Source: Avena insularis
Lineage: Eukaryota; Streptophyta; Magnoliopsida; Poales; Poaceae
Assembly (NCBI GenBank): GCA_023614405.1
Contig: CM042694.1
Span: forward strand, 476,629,392 to 476,693,391
Direction of reading: 5' to 3'
Length of the DNA stretch: 64,000 nt
The position numbers and the translations under genes are program-made. The notes under the pieces were generated by a model. It saw nothing but the letters and a program-made list of their open reading frames with translations. It searched no databases and was not told the origin of the DNA. Position 1 is the stretch's first letter. Each line of letters starts with the position of its first letter. Shown piece by piece: positions 44,383 through 56,228 of this stretch.

Positions 44383-45666
44383 TGAAAGGGCATTTCCCTC
44401 CCTAATGGTTTTGATGTTTGATGATGACACACATGTGGGACTAATCGTTTGCTAAGTGATTTATAGGCTTCCTATGTTGCAAGTCGATTTGCTACCCCTC
44501 AAAAAGGACAATATGAAAGAAATCGTTTTTCTAGCCTTTTTGATTGAGTTGTAGGAAAACCGTACTATCTAGAGGGGGTCCGCTTAAGAAAGTTTGGGTG
44601 GAATCAGCTTTGTATATCTTCGGCCCATCCAGTGTTCCCACAATGGTAGAGAAGAACGAGTGGAATCGTTGCCATGTTGGTGGCTACCAAAGTTGTTTGT
44701 CTCGGTCGGTATAACCAGACTTTTTGTTCGGTACTACCGCTTGGAACTGCTAGTACCGCTTGGTGGTACCAAGCTCGCTTGTTCTTAGCAGCGAGCTGAG
44801 GCTCCTCCTCTGGAGGGCATAGAGTTGGTTCATCCACATTCTTTCCCCTCATTGTTGTGTCTGGTACATCACAACGGTACCTGCCCGGTAGTACCGGTGT
44901 TTTTTGGTACTACCGCTACAAGGTCTGGTAGTACCTTCTGCCACAGCTGCTCAATGGGCAGATTCCCTTTTGGAGTATAAAATGGCCCTTCTTCCCCAAT
45001 GGTAAGGTGGCCTCTTTTATCTCTCTCCTCCATTGTTCTCGAGTTGACTTTTGCCTAGATCTCCCCCCATACTGCTCCAATCTCCTAGATTCTTTGGGAT
45101 TTGGTGGAGTAGGTCTAGATCTAGGAGTTCACCAAAGCAAAGTTGATTCCCCCTTGTTTTCCTTTGAGGATCTTCTTACTCATGGGTTCTTTGGAATCCT
45201 AGATGGAAGAGGTCAGTCTCGGAGCTTGGATATTGGTTGTAAAGCTTCGGGATCATGTTGGGAGACTCCAAGTGTTGTGGAGGTCTACTCAACAAGTTTG
45301 TAAAGGTTTCGGTCGCTGTCTTCAAGGCCACCGCATAGTGGAGCGTGTGCTTGCCTTGAGGCGGGTGAGCGGGAGAATAGGGTGAGGTCTCATATGGCAT
45401 TGGTGGTACTACTACCGCCCACCCCTCCAACGGAGACGTACTTCCCCTCAAAAAAAGGAACTTTAGGAAAACATCCATGTTTCTACTCTCGGTTATTTCT
45501 ATCCTTTACTCTTTACTATCATTTTTGCATGCTTGCTTGTCATATAGGTTCCCTCACCTAGTTGCATATCTAGAGAACTTACTTTGTGTCAAGCCTTAAT
45601 TTGAAAAGAAGCTAAAAATTGAGTAGCGCCTATTCACCCCCTCTAGTCGCTTATATCGATATTTCA
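44383..45666 (+). repeat. 5' LTR of Maximus-like element C
   Basis: A 1,284-bp TG...CA repeat with TATAAAA at about 44977-44983 as probable core promoter. The initiator-Met-like PBS TGATATCAGAGC follows at 45669-45680. Confidence 0.8.
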
Positions 45667-45895
45667 ATTGATATCAGAGCCATGACTCTTAATTTGGCTT
45701 AACCACCTAAGATAGTATGGTGACAAGAGTAAGGAATGTGATAATACTCTCGATGAGACTCACATCTCTTGGAAAGAACATGTAGAATCCATGGATATGG
45801 TCCGGAAATATGTGAGAGTTGTGTTTGAGTTATACCTTGGTAAAAAAAGATGAGTCATTGTCGACACCATCGATAATCGATCATCGAGTACCAAA

Positions 45896-47770
45896 TTGTT
45901 GGAGGACCCCCCAAAGGAGTCTAACCACGATGTAGAAGATAACATGGAAAAAGGAAATCCTATGGGAAATGTGCCACCACCACCTAGCTATCAAACTATT
46001 CCCCTCCCAACACCTCATATAAACCATCGTGGTCCACCTCGTAAGCTTGATGAATCTAATTTCTCCAATTGGCAATATATAATGTGTTCTCACTTCAAAA
46101 GCTCAAGTGTTCATCTTTGGAAGGTTGTGGAGTATGGTTTAAATCCTTTCAATCCGTTCAACATGACGGCCACTGAGCAATCAACTCAATTCCACCGCCA
46201 TGGCCATTCTCCAAGATGCTTTGACTCATGAGAAAATGACCCACATCCGTTCTTATAAGTCCGCCAAGGAAGCTTGGAGTGCTCTTGAAAGAGTCTATCC
46301 TGGCAACAAAAGCATTCAAATCTCCAAGTATGAAGAAATGCACTATGAAGTCGATGCCATTTTTGGAAAGGAAGATGAGACTCCCGAATATCTCTATCGA
46401 AGGGTCACAACCCTTTCGATTAGGATGCTTGATCATGGGAGTAAGGGTGTGGATGAAAATTGGATAAAGGGCAAGTTCATAAAGTGTGCCTTGCATGAGC
46501 AATTGGCTATAGTCTCAAGGACTTTTTGGAAGAACCATGGAAATGGTAATCCCTTAATAAACATCACAAGTAGGTCAAGACCCAAGTTGAGATTGTGCTA
46601 TAGTTTTCAAGAAACAAACCACTTTATTGCCGAGTGCCCATATGAGAAGAGAGAAGACCATGGATGACGACTTGTATTGAATTCCAAGTACAAGCACACT
46701 CCAAACAAGAACTTAGGCAACAAGAACTACACTAACAAGGAGCCACAAAAATTATGTGTTGGTGGCTCGTGAAGAATACGAAGAGAATTATGATAATTAG
46801 AGTGATGACGAATATGAAGGAGAGAATGTGGGTGTGGCCTCCATTGCCACTATTGCTACCGCTTCCTCTACCAATACTACAACCGCCTCACCTACATACC
46901 TCTTTAAATTTCTCGATGATAACAAGCTCGTCACCAACCCCACATGCCTCATGGCTAAAGCCTCCATGGTAACTCCCCCATCATCACTAACTACTTATAT
47001 TGATGCACCTTCATGTGATGATATTATGAGTCTCAATATTAAGAAGGAAGTGGTGGAGTCCACTAGCTGCTTGACTAACTTGCAAGGATAAACCAAGATT
47101 TGTCTTGAGTCCATTGTGATCCAACTTGGTGAAGCTCGATACATCATGGATGAACGAGGTGATACCATCTCAAAGATGTTTGGGCATGCTCGTGAGGCAG
47201 CCATGGATACTGCCGCCTTGTTAGATGCTCTTGAGCAAGATCAAAGTAAAAGAGTTGTTCTTGAAGATACCAATATTACTCGTGAAGAATCTTTTAACTT
47301 GAATGTCTCAAAACTTGTTAAAGAACGTGATCATGATCTTGCTTTAAATAAAGTTATAAAAAATGAAAAGGTTGAGTTTAGGGTTGGTCATGGTAGACTA
47401 AATGAAGAATTTGAGAAACTCAATAAGGACCATGAGGTCCTATTGAGCATATTCTACAACCTTTCCAAGTCACGCGAACAACTTCAAACTCAAGTGACAA
47501 AAGAAATTTCAACCTTATCAACTAGTGTTGCTTCATGTTCTACTAACCCTTGTTGTGAGCATGGAGATCTTACTGAGGAGAACAATAGGTTGAAGGCCAC
47601 GATTGAGAAAGGCCTTGTCTCTTACATACAAGGTGAGAAAATTCTGAATGACCTTTTGAGTAATCAAAGGGACAATGTGGCTAAGGAAGGACTTGGATTT
47701 GCATCCAAGTCAAAGAATAAGAACTTACCTACTCCCCCTTCCAAAAAATTAATTTTGTGAAGGAGGGGAT
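45896..47770 (+). pseudogene. gag: Gag region of Maximus-like element C
   Basis: Pieces in three frames spell a Copia gag: PPRKLDESNFSNWQYIMCSH (about 46036-46095), AWSALERVYPGNKSIQISKY (46273-46332), and ETPEYLYRRVTTLSIRML. A decayed zinc knuckle follows (CYSFQETNHFIAECPY near 46600, in which the second cysteine is lost). A 215-codon open stretch (47116-47760) forms the long coiled-coil tail seen in SIRE/Maximus gag proteins, with many Glu, Lys and Leu residues. Frameshifts lie near 46200 and 46670-46830 and a stop near 47090. Element B is inserted at 47770, just past the frame's stop region. Not functional. Confidence 0.75.
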
Positions 47771-49164
47771 TGATACATTGCAAATGTATCTATAATTTTT
47801 GATGTTCCATGCTTGGTTTTATCTACTTTCTTATGTTTTGTTCCAACTTTGGAGTAATTTTCATATGATTTCTTGGACTAACCTATTAACAAGATGCCAC
47901 AGTGCCAGTTGCCTGTTTTCTACTGTTTTTGGTTCCAGGAAGTCAGAAAATGAATATTCTCGGAATTGGACGGGACAAAAGCCAAAGTTACTATTTTCCC
48001 GGAAGACTCACGGAGCCAGAAGGAGAGTCAGAGAGGGGCCACAGGGTGGCCACACCCCTCCTTGGCGCCGGCCAGCCCAGGCCGCGCCAGGGCATGGTGT
48101 GGGCCCCCTGGCACTCCATCGACCTTGCCTCCTGCGCCTATAAGAGCCTCCCGATACCAAAACCCTAAATCGTCAATCAGAAATCCACGAAAAGTTCCGC
48201 AGCGCCGCCGCCACCGAAGGGGAGATTCAGGGGACAGAAAGTCTCTGTTCCGACACCCTGCCGAGACAGGGAAGTGCCCCCGGAGCCATCTCCATCGATC
48301 TCCACCGCCATCTCCATCACCATCGCTGATTCCCATGACGAGGAGGGAGTAGTTCTCTCTCGAGGCTAAGGGTTCTACTGGTAGCTATGTGTTCATCTCT
48401 CTCTATGCATGATCATATTGTGATCATGAGCTTTGTAATCTAGTAGATCTACCTTGCTACTCAAGTGCTTTAATAGATCTCTGCTCTCCCCATGTGTGTG
48501 AAAGTGACAGTGTGCACACCATGGTGGCACTTAGGCTAGAGATTACAAATACTTGTTATGAGTTATATTTGGAGTTGGATGTCTTTATGAAATTGTGGTG
48601 TTTGTTGGACTGATCTAGTACTCAAGGTGACAGTGTGGGGTTTCTAGATGGGAAAGGCTTACTTTGAGGAGTGTTGTTATAGCCCTACCAACGATTAGAG
48701 TGTCCAACCGGAGAGTAGTTAAGAGTAGTATCATAAAGAGAATATATTTATATGAGAGGGCGTTCACTAGTGAAAGTATGATCCCTAGGCCTTGTTTCTA
48801 AGCATTGATAGACCGTTTGCAATTAGATCTGTTACATGTTTGCTTGCTTCCATCTTTATTTCAGTTTGCCTTTAGTCTCTTCCATGCCAGCAAGCTATTT
48901 TCTGGCACCATTACCACTTATATTTCACTATCTCTTCGCCGAACTAGTGCACCTATACACCTGACAAGTGTATTGGGTGTGTTGGGGACACAAGAGACTT
49001 CTTGTATCTTGATTGCAGGGTTGCTTGAGAGGGGATACCTTTGACCACTTCCTCCCCGAGTTCGATAAACCTTGGGTGATCCACTTAAGGGAAAACTTGC
49101 TGCTGTTCTACAAACCTCTGCACTTGGAGGCCCAACAACTGTCTACAAGAATAGAAGTGCGTAG
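47771..49164 (+). repeat. 5' LTR of element B
   Basis: About 1,394 bp, starting TGATACATTGCAAATGTATC. It contains the 477 bp (48379-48855) missing from the 3' copy. The last bases before the PBS (GTGCGTAG) lack the ACATCA end seen in the 3' LTR, so a few terminal bases have been lost. Confidence 0.85.
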
Positions 49165-49299
49165 CTATTTTCTGGCGCTGTTGCCGGGGAGGAAAGGTAA
49201 AAGGTATTCACACTTGAGGATTAAAGAAGAATAACCTCCCACGGCAAACGCCTATTTTCTGGCGCCGTTGCCGGGGAGGTAAGGTAAAAGGTACTCACA
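49165..49299 (+). other. Tandem duplicated primer-binding-site segment of element B
   Basis: A unit of about 48 bp occurs at 49165-49212 and again at 49252-49299. Each begins CTATTTTCTGGCGC. Each holds a PBS: TGGCGCTGTTGCCGGGGA (49173-49190, one mismatch) and TGGCGCCGTTGCCGGGGA (49260-49277, the canonical Athila-type sequence). Confidence 0.85.
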
Positions 49300-49383
49300 T
49301 CCTCTGGTGTGAGTGCTCGAAGTTATTTCCTTTAGATTCTGCAATTTTGTCTTTTTGTTTCTTGTTTTCACTAGTTAGGCTTA

Positions 49384-50187
49384 ATGGAAAACAACAAAAA
49401 AATTAGAGAGCTTTATAGTATTTATCTTGAGTTAGGACATGAGGTGTTTGAAGAGAAAATTAAAAAACCTATGGAACTTTATTTGCATGCTAATAGCAAT
49501 GTTGTTAGTATGAATTCTTTGGACACCATTATTGCTAATGCTATGGAAAAGTCTAAGCTTGGGGAAGCTTGTTTTTATGAAAATGATCTTTTTAGTTCCC
49601 CAGCTTTGGAAGATAGCTATTCTATTGCTTATGATGATACAAAACCTCCAATATATGATGATTACAATGATGAGTATGATATTTTTAGTCCACCTACTAT
49701 GGAGGAGAAAATTAATTATGATTACAATATGCCTCCTATATTTGATGACTATGGTGATGAGAATAATAATGATAGCTATTTTGTTGAATTTGCTCCCACT
49801 ATAATTAATAAGAATGACTATTCTTATGTGGAGAGTAATAATTATTTTATGCATGTGGCTCATGATAAGAATGTTTTATGTGATAGTTATATTGTTAATT
49901 TTATTCATGATGCTACTGAAAGTTATTATGAGAGAGGGAAACATGGTTTTATGCATCTCAATAATATTAAGTTTCCCCTCTTTATGTTGAAAGTCTTGAA
50001 GTTGCACTTTTTTTGCTTACCTATGCTTGTTGCTTTGTGCTTTCATGACTTGTTTCTTTACAAGATTCCTATGCATAGGAAGTGGGTTAGACTTAAATGT
50101 GTTTTGAATTTGCTTCTTGATGCTCTCTTTTACTTCAATTCATATGTCTTATGTGAGCATCTTCTCAAACTATCATGCCTAACTTAA
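49384..50187 (+). CDS. 267-residue retrotransposon protein of unknown function (element B)
   Basis: An unbroken frame that starts MENNKKIRELYSIYLELGHE about 100 bp after the second PBS, where gag would normally be. Residues 1-70 are mixed and helical. About 75-180 is acidic and rich in Asp, Tyr and Asn (DDYNDEYDIFSPPTMEEK, DYGDENNNDS). About 198-267 is hydrophobic and basic (FPLFMLKVLKLHFFCLPMLV, then ALCFHDLFLYKIPMHRKWVR) and could enter a membrane. I recall similar unnamed proteins in Triticeae Gypsy elements but know no function. It resembles neither gag, protease nor polymerase. Its position and membrane-like end would allow an envelope-like or an RNA-packaging role, which is speculation. 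The intact frame in an otherwise noncoding element suggests recent constraint or recent insertion. Confidence 0.6.
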   Translation: MENNKKIRELYSIYLELGHEVFEEKIKKPMELYLHANSNVVSMNSLDTIIANAMEKSKLGEACFYENDLFSSPALEDSYSIAYDDTKPPIYDDYNDEYDIFSPPTMEEKINYDYNMPPIFDDYGDENNNDSYFVEFAPTIINKNDYSYVESNNYFMHVAHDKNVLCDSYIVNFIHDATESYYERGKHGFMHLNNIKFPLFMLKVLKLHFFCLPMLVALCFHDLFLYKIPMHRKWVRLKCVLNLLLDALFYFNSYVLCEHLLKLSCLT

Positions 50188-53100
50188 AGGCATTAAAGAA
50201 AAGTACTTATTGGGAGATAACCCAAAAGTTTTAGATGAGTCTTGGAAGTTATTACTTCAGTAATAACCGCTCCTTATCCTTTTTATTTGCTTTTTGTGCC
50301 AAGAGTAACCTCTAATGAGAGAGAAGTAATGATTGGGAAAGTTGCTGTCCCGAAACAGATTTCTGTGCTTCACCGTAAAAATTCGTGTAAAATCTCTGTA
50401 CGTCCTTTTGAGGCATGAATTTTTGTGCTTCTGCCCCAGGTTGTTATCTAACTTTCATTAGTTCAACACTTTTTAATTTGAGCAACAGAAGGTCTTCGAA
50501 AAAATTTGTCTTTACCTGCTGGTCTGTTTTGACAGATTTTTGCCATTATTTGCATTTGCTTCTTGTTGGTTCCTTTTTGAGTTATTTTGGGGAATTGAGC
50601 TTTTTGAGGAAAGTGCTTCAGTAGCTAGTATTCTAATGGAAGTTTATTTGGTGTTAGAACTGAACCTTAAGACTTATTATCTTGAGTGCACTAATGTTGC
50701 TAATAAAGATTGTGTGAAGTTTTGTATGAAGGAAAAATTTCAGGTGTATGGAAGGAATGAGTAATGAGATGAAGGAGGGACTAAAGCTCAAGCTTGGGGA
50801 TGCCACGCGTGTCACTCCAAGAAATATCCAAAATGTACAAGCTGTTGGGTCCGCAGCATAGAAAACAAAAAATTTCCCACGGTGTGAACTACACGCCAAG
50901 ATCTATCTACTAGGTACAAAGCAAACGGGTGGACATACATCCATAGAGAACTTACCCTCGAAGACAACGAGCTTTGTTAACGAGTAGGAACTCGTGGTTG
51001 ATGTAGTCGTACACTTGCCGATCTCAAGATCGTGAGGAAGTCCGGCGCCAGAACTCAGCAGCGCATCCGCACTCGCACACACGTTCAAGCCACCGGACAA
51101 CCTCCACCTCCTCGCTCCAGCGATCCAGCGGAAGCAGCAACTCCTTCCAGACGAAATGCCACCAGGAACATGTATCTCGCTAATCCGAGACCATGGGGGA
51201 GTAATTCTAGAGGAGGAGAGAGATCCTTCACAAGGAGGTGTGTGGAAGAAGGAGGGAATGGGTGGCCTTTTATAGGAGGAGGGGGGGTGCCCCCTCTCTC
51301 CATGGCCGGCGCATGGGGGTGACCTCACCTCCCCATTCATGTGGTGGTAACTCCTCCACATTAACATGCCTCTGCACATTCCCTTTTAAAGTCTCCACTT
51401 TAAATGCATTAAGTTTCTCCAAATTTAATGCTCTCTCATTTACTAACACTCTTATTAAATTTATTCAGAATTTTGTTAATTACTTTAATTAACAAACATT
51501 CACATATATCCCCTTGCAATATTTCAATATCACATGCAGAACCACCTTCTGCAATTTCACCCGAAACAATTTCCGGTTTCTATTGAAACAATTCCTGCGC
51601 GTTGCAATTCTTTCATCTGAAACATATGTGCTCCAAAATGGTGTCCGGTAACTCTTAAGTGTGCCACCCTACGGTTCGCGAATAATGCAGACATGATCGA
51701 GACCCTTCTCCTATCAATAATCAGCAGTGGACCTAGAGATCCGTACTGACTCCTACACATTCAACGATGACTCCTGTGATCGTGAGAACCTTTAACGCTT
51801 GTAACTAAATCCCTTTATCTCTCGATATATTACATGTCCGAGATTCGATCATCGGTATCTCCATACCTAGTTTGATCTCATTACCGACATGCACTCTTTT
51901 CTCGTTCCCGTGATATAACATTCTAGTGATCACATCACTTGCTTGCAAGCTATCCTAATGTGATATCACCGAGAGGGCCCAGAGTATATCTATCCGTCAT
52001 CTGGATTGACAAATTCCACTCTTGATCCATGAGCCTCAACATAACACCTTCGTAGCACTGAACCCATCTTTATAGTCACCCTGTTACGGTGTGACGTTTG
52101 ATGTTATCAAGATACTCTTCCAGTGTTAGCAATTAACATGATCTCATGGTCTAAGGATAAAGATTACTTCGTATGATGTTATAGCAATATAAACACAATG
52201 ACTTGATCGTAATGCTATACTTCGGATGAATGTTCATCACATCATTCCACCAATGGTGTGACCTTGTTATTAACAACATCCAATGTCCATGATCAGGAAA
52301 CCTTGATCATCCTGTTAATCAACAAGCTAGTCTATAAGAGAGGCATGACTAGGAACCCTTTTTGTTTATTAAACACACATGTATTGATGTTTCCTATCAA
52401 TACAATTATAGCATGTAAAATAAACATCTATCATATATAAGGAATACATAATAACAACTTTATTATTGCCTCTCAGGGCATATTTCCTTCACAAGCTTCA
52501 AAGCTTGGGGATGCCCAAGGCATCCCCTTCTTCATTAATAAAAATCCCAGGTTTCTTCCAAACCCTTCATTTTTTATTGTTTCATGCACAGTTGTGTTGT
52601 TCTTGGAGCGTCTTCTTTTTCGTTTTTGTTTTGGTTTTTCGTTTGCTTTTGTTTGCTTAGTTTGCTGAATAAATTGGTTGGACCCCCTCTTTCATGCATT
52701 GGTTTTCAAATAGTTTGGTTTGGATTGGAAAAGAGTAGGAAAAGTTCATGCTTAAGTGTTAAAGAGAGCTTGTTTTTTACTGTGGCTATGCTTTGTCATG
52801 CCATGCTTGATATTGTTTTGGCCTTATGCTTAGTATTCTTTTCTGTAGCATGACTTGTTATAAACAATTGAGATTGCTTAATGTGCCTTGGATGAATCAT
52901 GCGTTGTTTTAGCATATTAAAGCATAGTATTGTGGTATTCTCCTTTGATGCTTTATTTGGGTTGACTTGGCACATGCTCACACCATGTTATGACTATCCC
53001 AAGTCACCATAGCCTTTATGATCCTTTAGTTTTCGACTTGTAATATCACTTTATTCTTTGATTAATGATGTTTTGTTGCTCTGCATGATTATGGCCATTA

Positions 53101-54572
53101 TTGCTCTCTTAGTTAGTCGCTCCCAGTCTTTTGCTAGCCTCCATAACCAAGTATGAGTTCCACTCATGCATCCAACACCTAAAACCAAGTTATTCCAAAG
53201 AGTCCACCATACCTACCTATTAGCATTTTCTATTCCAAGTATATTCATGTTTTTATCTACCTTCTGAATTAAACTTGTTATGAGAAACCTAGTGATTAAA
53301 GCTCTCACGAACTTGATGGCACAGTTTACTTTCTTGCACTTAATAAACTTGAACCATTGTGTCGTCTATGTTGTATATGCTTGCACTTATTTGTTGGGAA
53401 TTAGCAGAACCATGCTTTCATGGGGAACGCTTTCAACATTGCACTTGGTACTTGTACCTAGTTGATATCATGCTCTTTTGTATATGGATGTCGATTGTGA
53501 AATGAAAGGGAGCTTGTAAGTCCATGGAGTTATGTATATGTGTTAGAGAAACGCACGGGCATGGTCTAATCCATGCGACATGGTGGAAACTCAGCTGTAA
53601 CCATAATGAGCTGTCTATGAAGCATTCTTCTTATAAAAAGAGTCCTATATTGAGAAAAAAGAGATACTATGAAAAGAGAAAAGAGAAAAAGCACCATATT
53701 CCCATGGTAAATAAGAAGAATCTTGAGATGCTCGTTATGCCTTGCCTTGTCATTTTGATATGGGGATTCTTCCGTATCATCGGGCAAGGGGTACCCCGTT
53801 GGCGGTTCTCTATGATACACATATACTTACGATGACAAGAACTTACCGGTGACTAAACTTGAGTAGCATGAGGAGCGACCCTCGTATACAAGGGACATGA
53901 TATTTCTGACTTATACTTCGTCAAGCATGTACACCATAGTTTGTTCACTTTAACCTTAATCACTTCAAGATGATTATGATAGGGGCAATGAGAGCTGAAA
54001 GCTATAAGTACCATAATTTTTGGAAGCTCTTTATGAGACTTGAATCCCTACTTCCTTTTATACAAAAGGCCTTTCTTCCACCATTATATTGAGTCTCCAC
54101 CTTCTATCTTTATGCACCTACTTTGAGAGCATAGTGGCCATTCTTAGTTCTATGTGCATTGTCCCAAGACTAGTTGATTGATGCATAACTTGATATTGCT
54201 TATTTTAAACTATTGTATCTAGTCACTCTTATGAACTTTGAAGGTGTCCTATGCATTTATATTTGCTACTCTATTGAGGGACAAGCTGAATACTATTATG
54301 CTATGTTTTCTTTATGTGAAACAAACAAACGTCTTGCAAAGCATTGTTATTCATGAATCTTTTGTTTGTGCCTTTTCATGTTGCATCATAGTTTCTTTGC
54401 TTATTGCTAGAACTTTGTCTTTCATGTTATGATTGAAGTACTATGATCCCAGCTTTGAATGTTTTGCAAATACTTTGATCAAGTCTTTGATGGTGCATGT
54501 CACCTCAAAAATCATTCTTTCTTTTTATCACTTACCTACTCGAGGACGAGCAGGAGTTAAGCTTGGGGATGT
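50188..54572 (+). mobile_element. Long 3' noncoding region of element B
   Basis: About 2.7 kb once the nested solo LTR is removed. It is homologous over its length to 3852-6609 (opposite strand) in element A. It ends in a polypurine tract (AAGCTTGGGGATG, 54559-54571) right before the 3' LTR. Short frames inside are not credible. Confidence 0.75.
50843..52491 (-). repeat. Solo Copia LTR (BARE/WIS-like) nested in element B
   Basis: 1,649 bp between a perfect target duplication CAAGC (50838-50842 and 52492-52496). The minus strand starts TGAAGGAAATATGCCC and ends GGACCCAACA. A TATA box (CCTATAAAAGGCC on the minus strand, about 51264-51276) marks its promoter. A clean product of LTR-LTR recombination. 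Confidence 0.9.
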
Positions 54573-55495
54573 TGATACATTGCAAATGTATCTATAAGTT
54601 TTGATGTTCCATGCTTGGTTTTATCTACTTTCTTATGTTTTGTTCCAACTTTGGAGTACTTTTCATATGATTTCTTGGACTAACCTATTAACAAGATGCC
54701 ATAGTGCCAGTTGCCTGTTTTCTGCTGTTTTTGGTTCCAGGAAGTCAGAAAATGAATATTCTCGGAATTGGACGGGACAAAAGCCAAAGTTACTATTTTC
54801 CCGGAAGACTCACAGAGCCAGAAGGAGAGTCGGAGAGGGGCCACAGGGTGGCCACACACCCCCTTGGCGCGGGCCAACCCAGGACACGCCAGGGCATGGT
54901 GTGGGCCCCCTGGCACTCCACTGACCTTGCCTCCTTCGCCTATAAGAGCCTCCCGATACCAAAACCCTAAATCGTCAATCAGAAATCCACGAAAAGTTCC
55001 GCAGCGCCGCTGCCACCGAAGGGGAGATTCAGGGGACAGAAAGTCTCTGTTCCGACACCCTGCCAGGACGGGGAAGTGCCCCCGGAGCCATCTCCATCGA
55101 TCTCCATCGCCATCTCCATCACCATCGCTGATTCCCATGACGAGGAGGGAGTAGTTCTCTCTCGAGGCTAAGGGTTCTACTTATTTCAGTTTGCCTTTAG
55201 TCTCTTCCACGCCAGCAAGCTATTTTCTGGCACTATTACCACTTGTATTTCACTATCTCTTCGCCGAACTAGTGCACCTATACACCTGGCAAGTGTATTC
55301 GGTGTGTTGGGGACACAAGAGACTTCTTGTATCTTGATTACAGGGTTACTGGAGAGGGGATACCTTTGACCACTTCCTCCCTGAGTTCGATAAACCTTGG
55401 GTGATCCACTTAAAGGAAAACTTGCTGCTGTTCTACAAACCTCTGCACTTGGAGGCCCAACAACTGTCTACAAGAATAGAAGTGCGTAGACATCA
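54573..55495 (+). repeat. 3' LTR of element B (deleted)
   Basis: A 923-bp LTR, TGATACATTG at the start and AGACATCA at the end. It lacks 477 bp present in the 5' LTR; the junction lies at 55180/55181, with essentially no repeat at the breakpoints. Confidence 0.85.
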
Positions 55496-55500
55496 GGGAT

Positions 55501-56228
55501 AAGCAAAAGATAAGGAATCAAATTCCATTGAGAGTAGTGATGAACCCTCTCATAATGACTTTGCAGGGAAATATAATCCATCCTATGTCCTTATGAAATC
55601 TTATGATGGTCATATCTTTGCTAAATATGTAGGCAACTCTTTTAGTGATGATTAGCATTGGGCCATTTGGGTTCCTAAGATACTTGTGACTAACAAAAGA
55701 GGACCCATTCAACAATGGGTACCTAAGACCAAGAACTGATTTCTTGTAGGACTATTCTTCCAGTGGGAGAAAATGGGTGGTTGATAGTGGTGCCACTAGT
55801 CATATGACTAGAATAAAGGAGATGATTGATGAGATGAAACCAAATACTTCCAACATGTGTGCCACTTATTGATATGGATCAACCTCTAAGGTATTGGGTT
55901 TACGTAAGGTAGTGGCCACACCGGATATTTCCTCTGTGGACATTATGCTTGTCAAAAAATTTCATACAATTTACTTTTCGTTCATCAACTTACCCTTATG
56001 GGCTTCGTGGCCTACTTTGACCCTAAGATTGTGATTATCATGTGGATCAAGACTCTCTCTTCAGCCTTTGTTGGGCATGCCACGAACGGTTTGTATGTGG
56101 TAGACTTTGCGAAGAAACCCACACCTACTGCGGCTTGCCTAATGGCTAAAGTAGACGTGGGATGGCTTTGGCATCACCTTCTGGCCCACATCAATATGAG
56201 GTCTTTGCAAAGTCTCCACACGGTAGGT
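55501..56228 (+). pseudogene. pol: Protease and pre-integrase region of Maximus-like element C
   Basis: Reading resumes after element B. WVVDSGATSHMT (about 55769-55804) is the Copia protease active site with the D-S-G triad. Downstream GHATNGLYVVDF and WLWHHLLAHINMRSLQSL are the end of protease and the GAG-pre-integrase domain. A stop at about 55870 and frame changes break it. It is interrupted at 56228 by the solo LTR and continues at 57827. Confidence 0.8.

Larger units (their letters stand above)
47771..55495 (+). mobile_element. Athila-type Gypsy element B with a non-standard ORF
   Basis: Complete, flanked by a perfect target duplication GGGAT (47766-47770 and 55496-55500). The order is 5' LTR (47771-49164), two tandem PBS copies, a 267-codon ORF (49384-50187), a long noncoding part, then 3' LTR (54573-55495). 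A solo Copia LTR (50843-52491) lies inside. Without it the element is about 6.1 kb. There is no gag, protease or polymerase, so it is non-autonomous. The noncoding half matches element A throughout, while the coding module is different. Confidence 0.9.

Noticed and set aside
49432..49863. Minus-strand Ile-rich frame opposite the element B ORF
   Set aside because: Its composition is the direct complement of the Asp/Asn/Tyr-rich sense protein.
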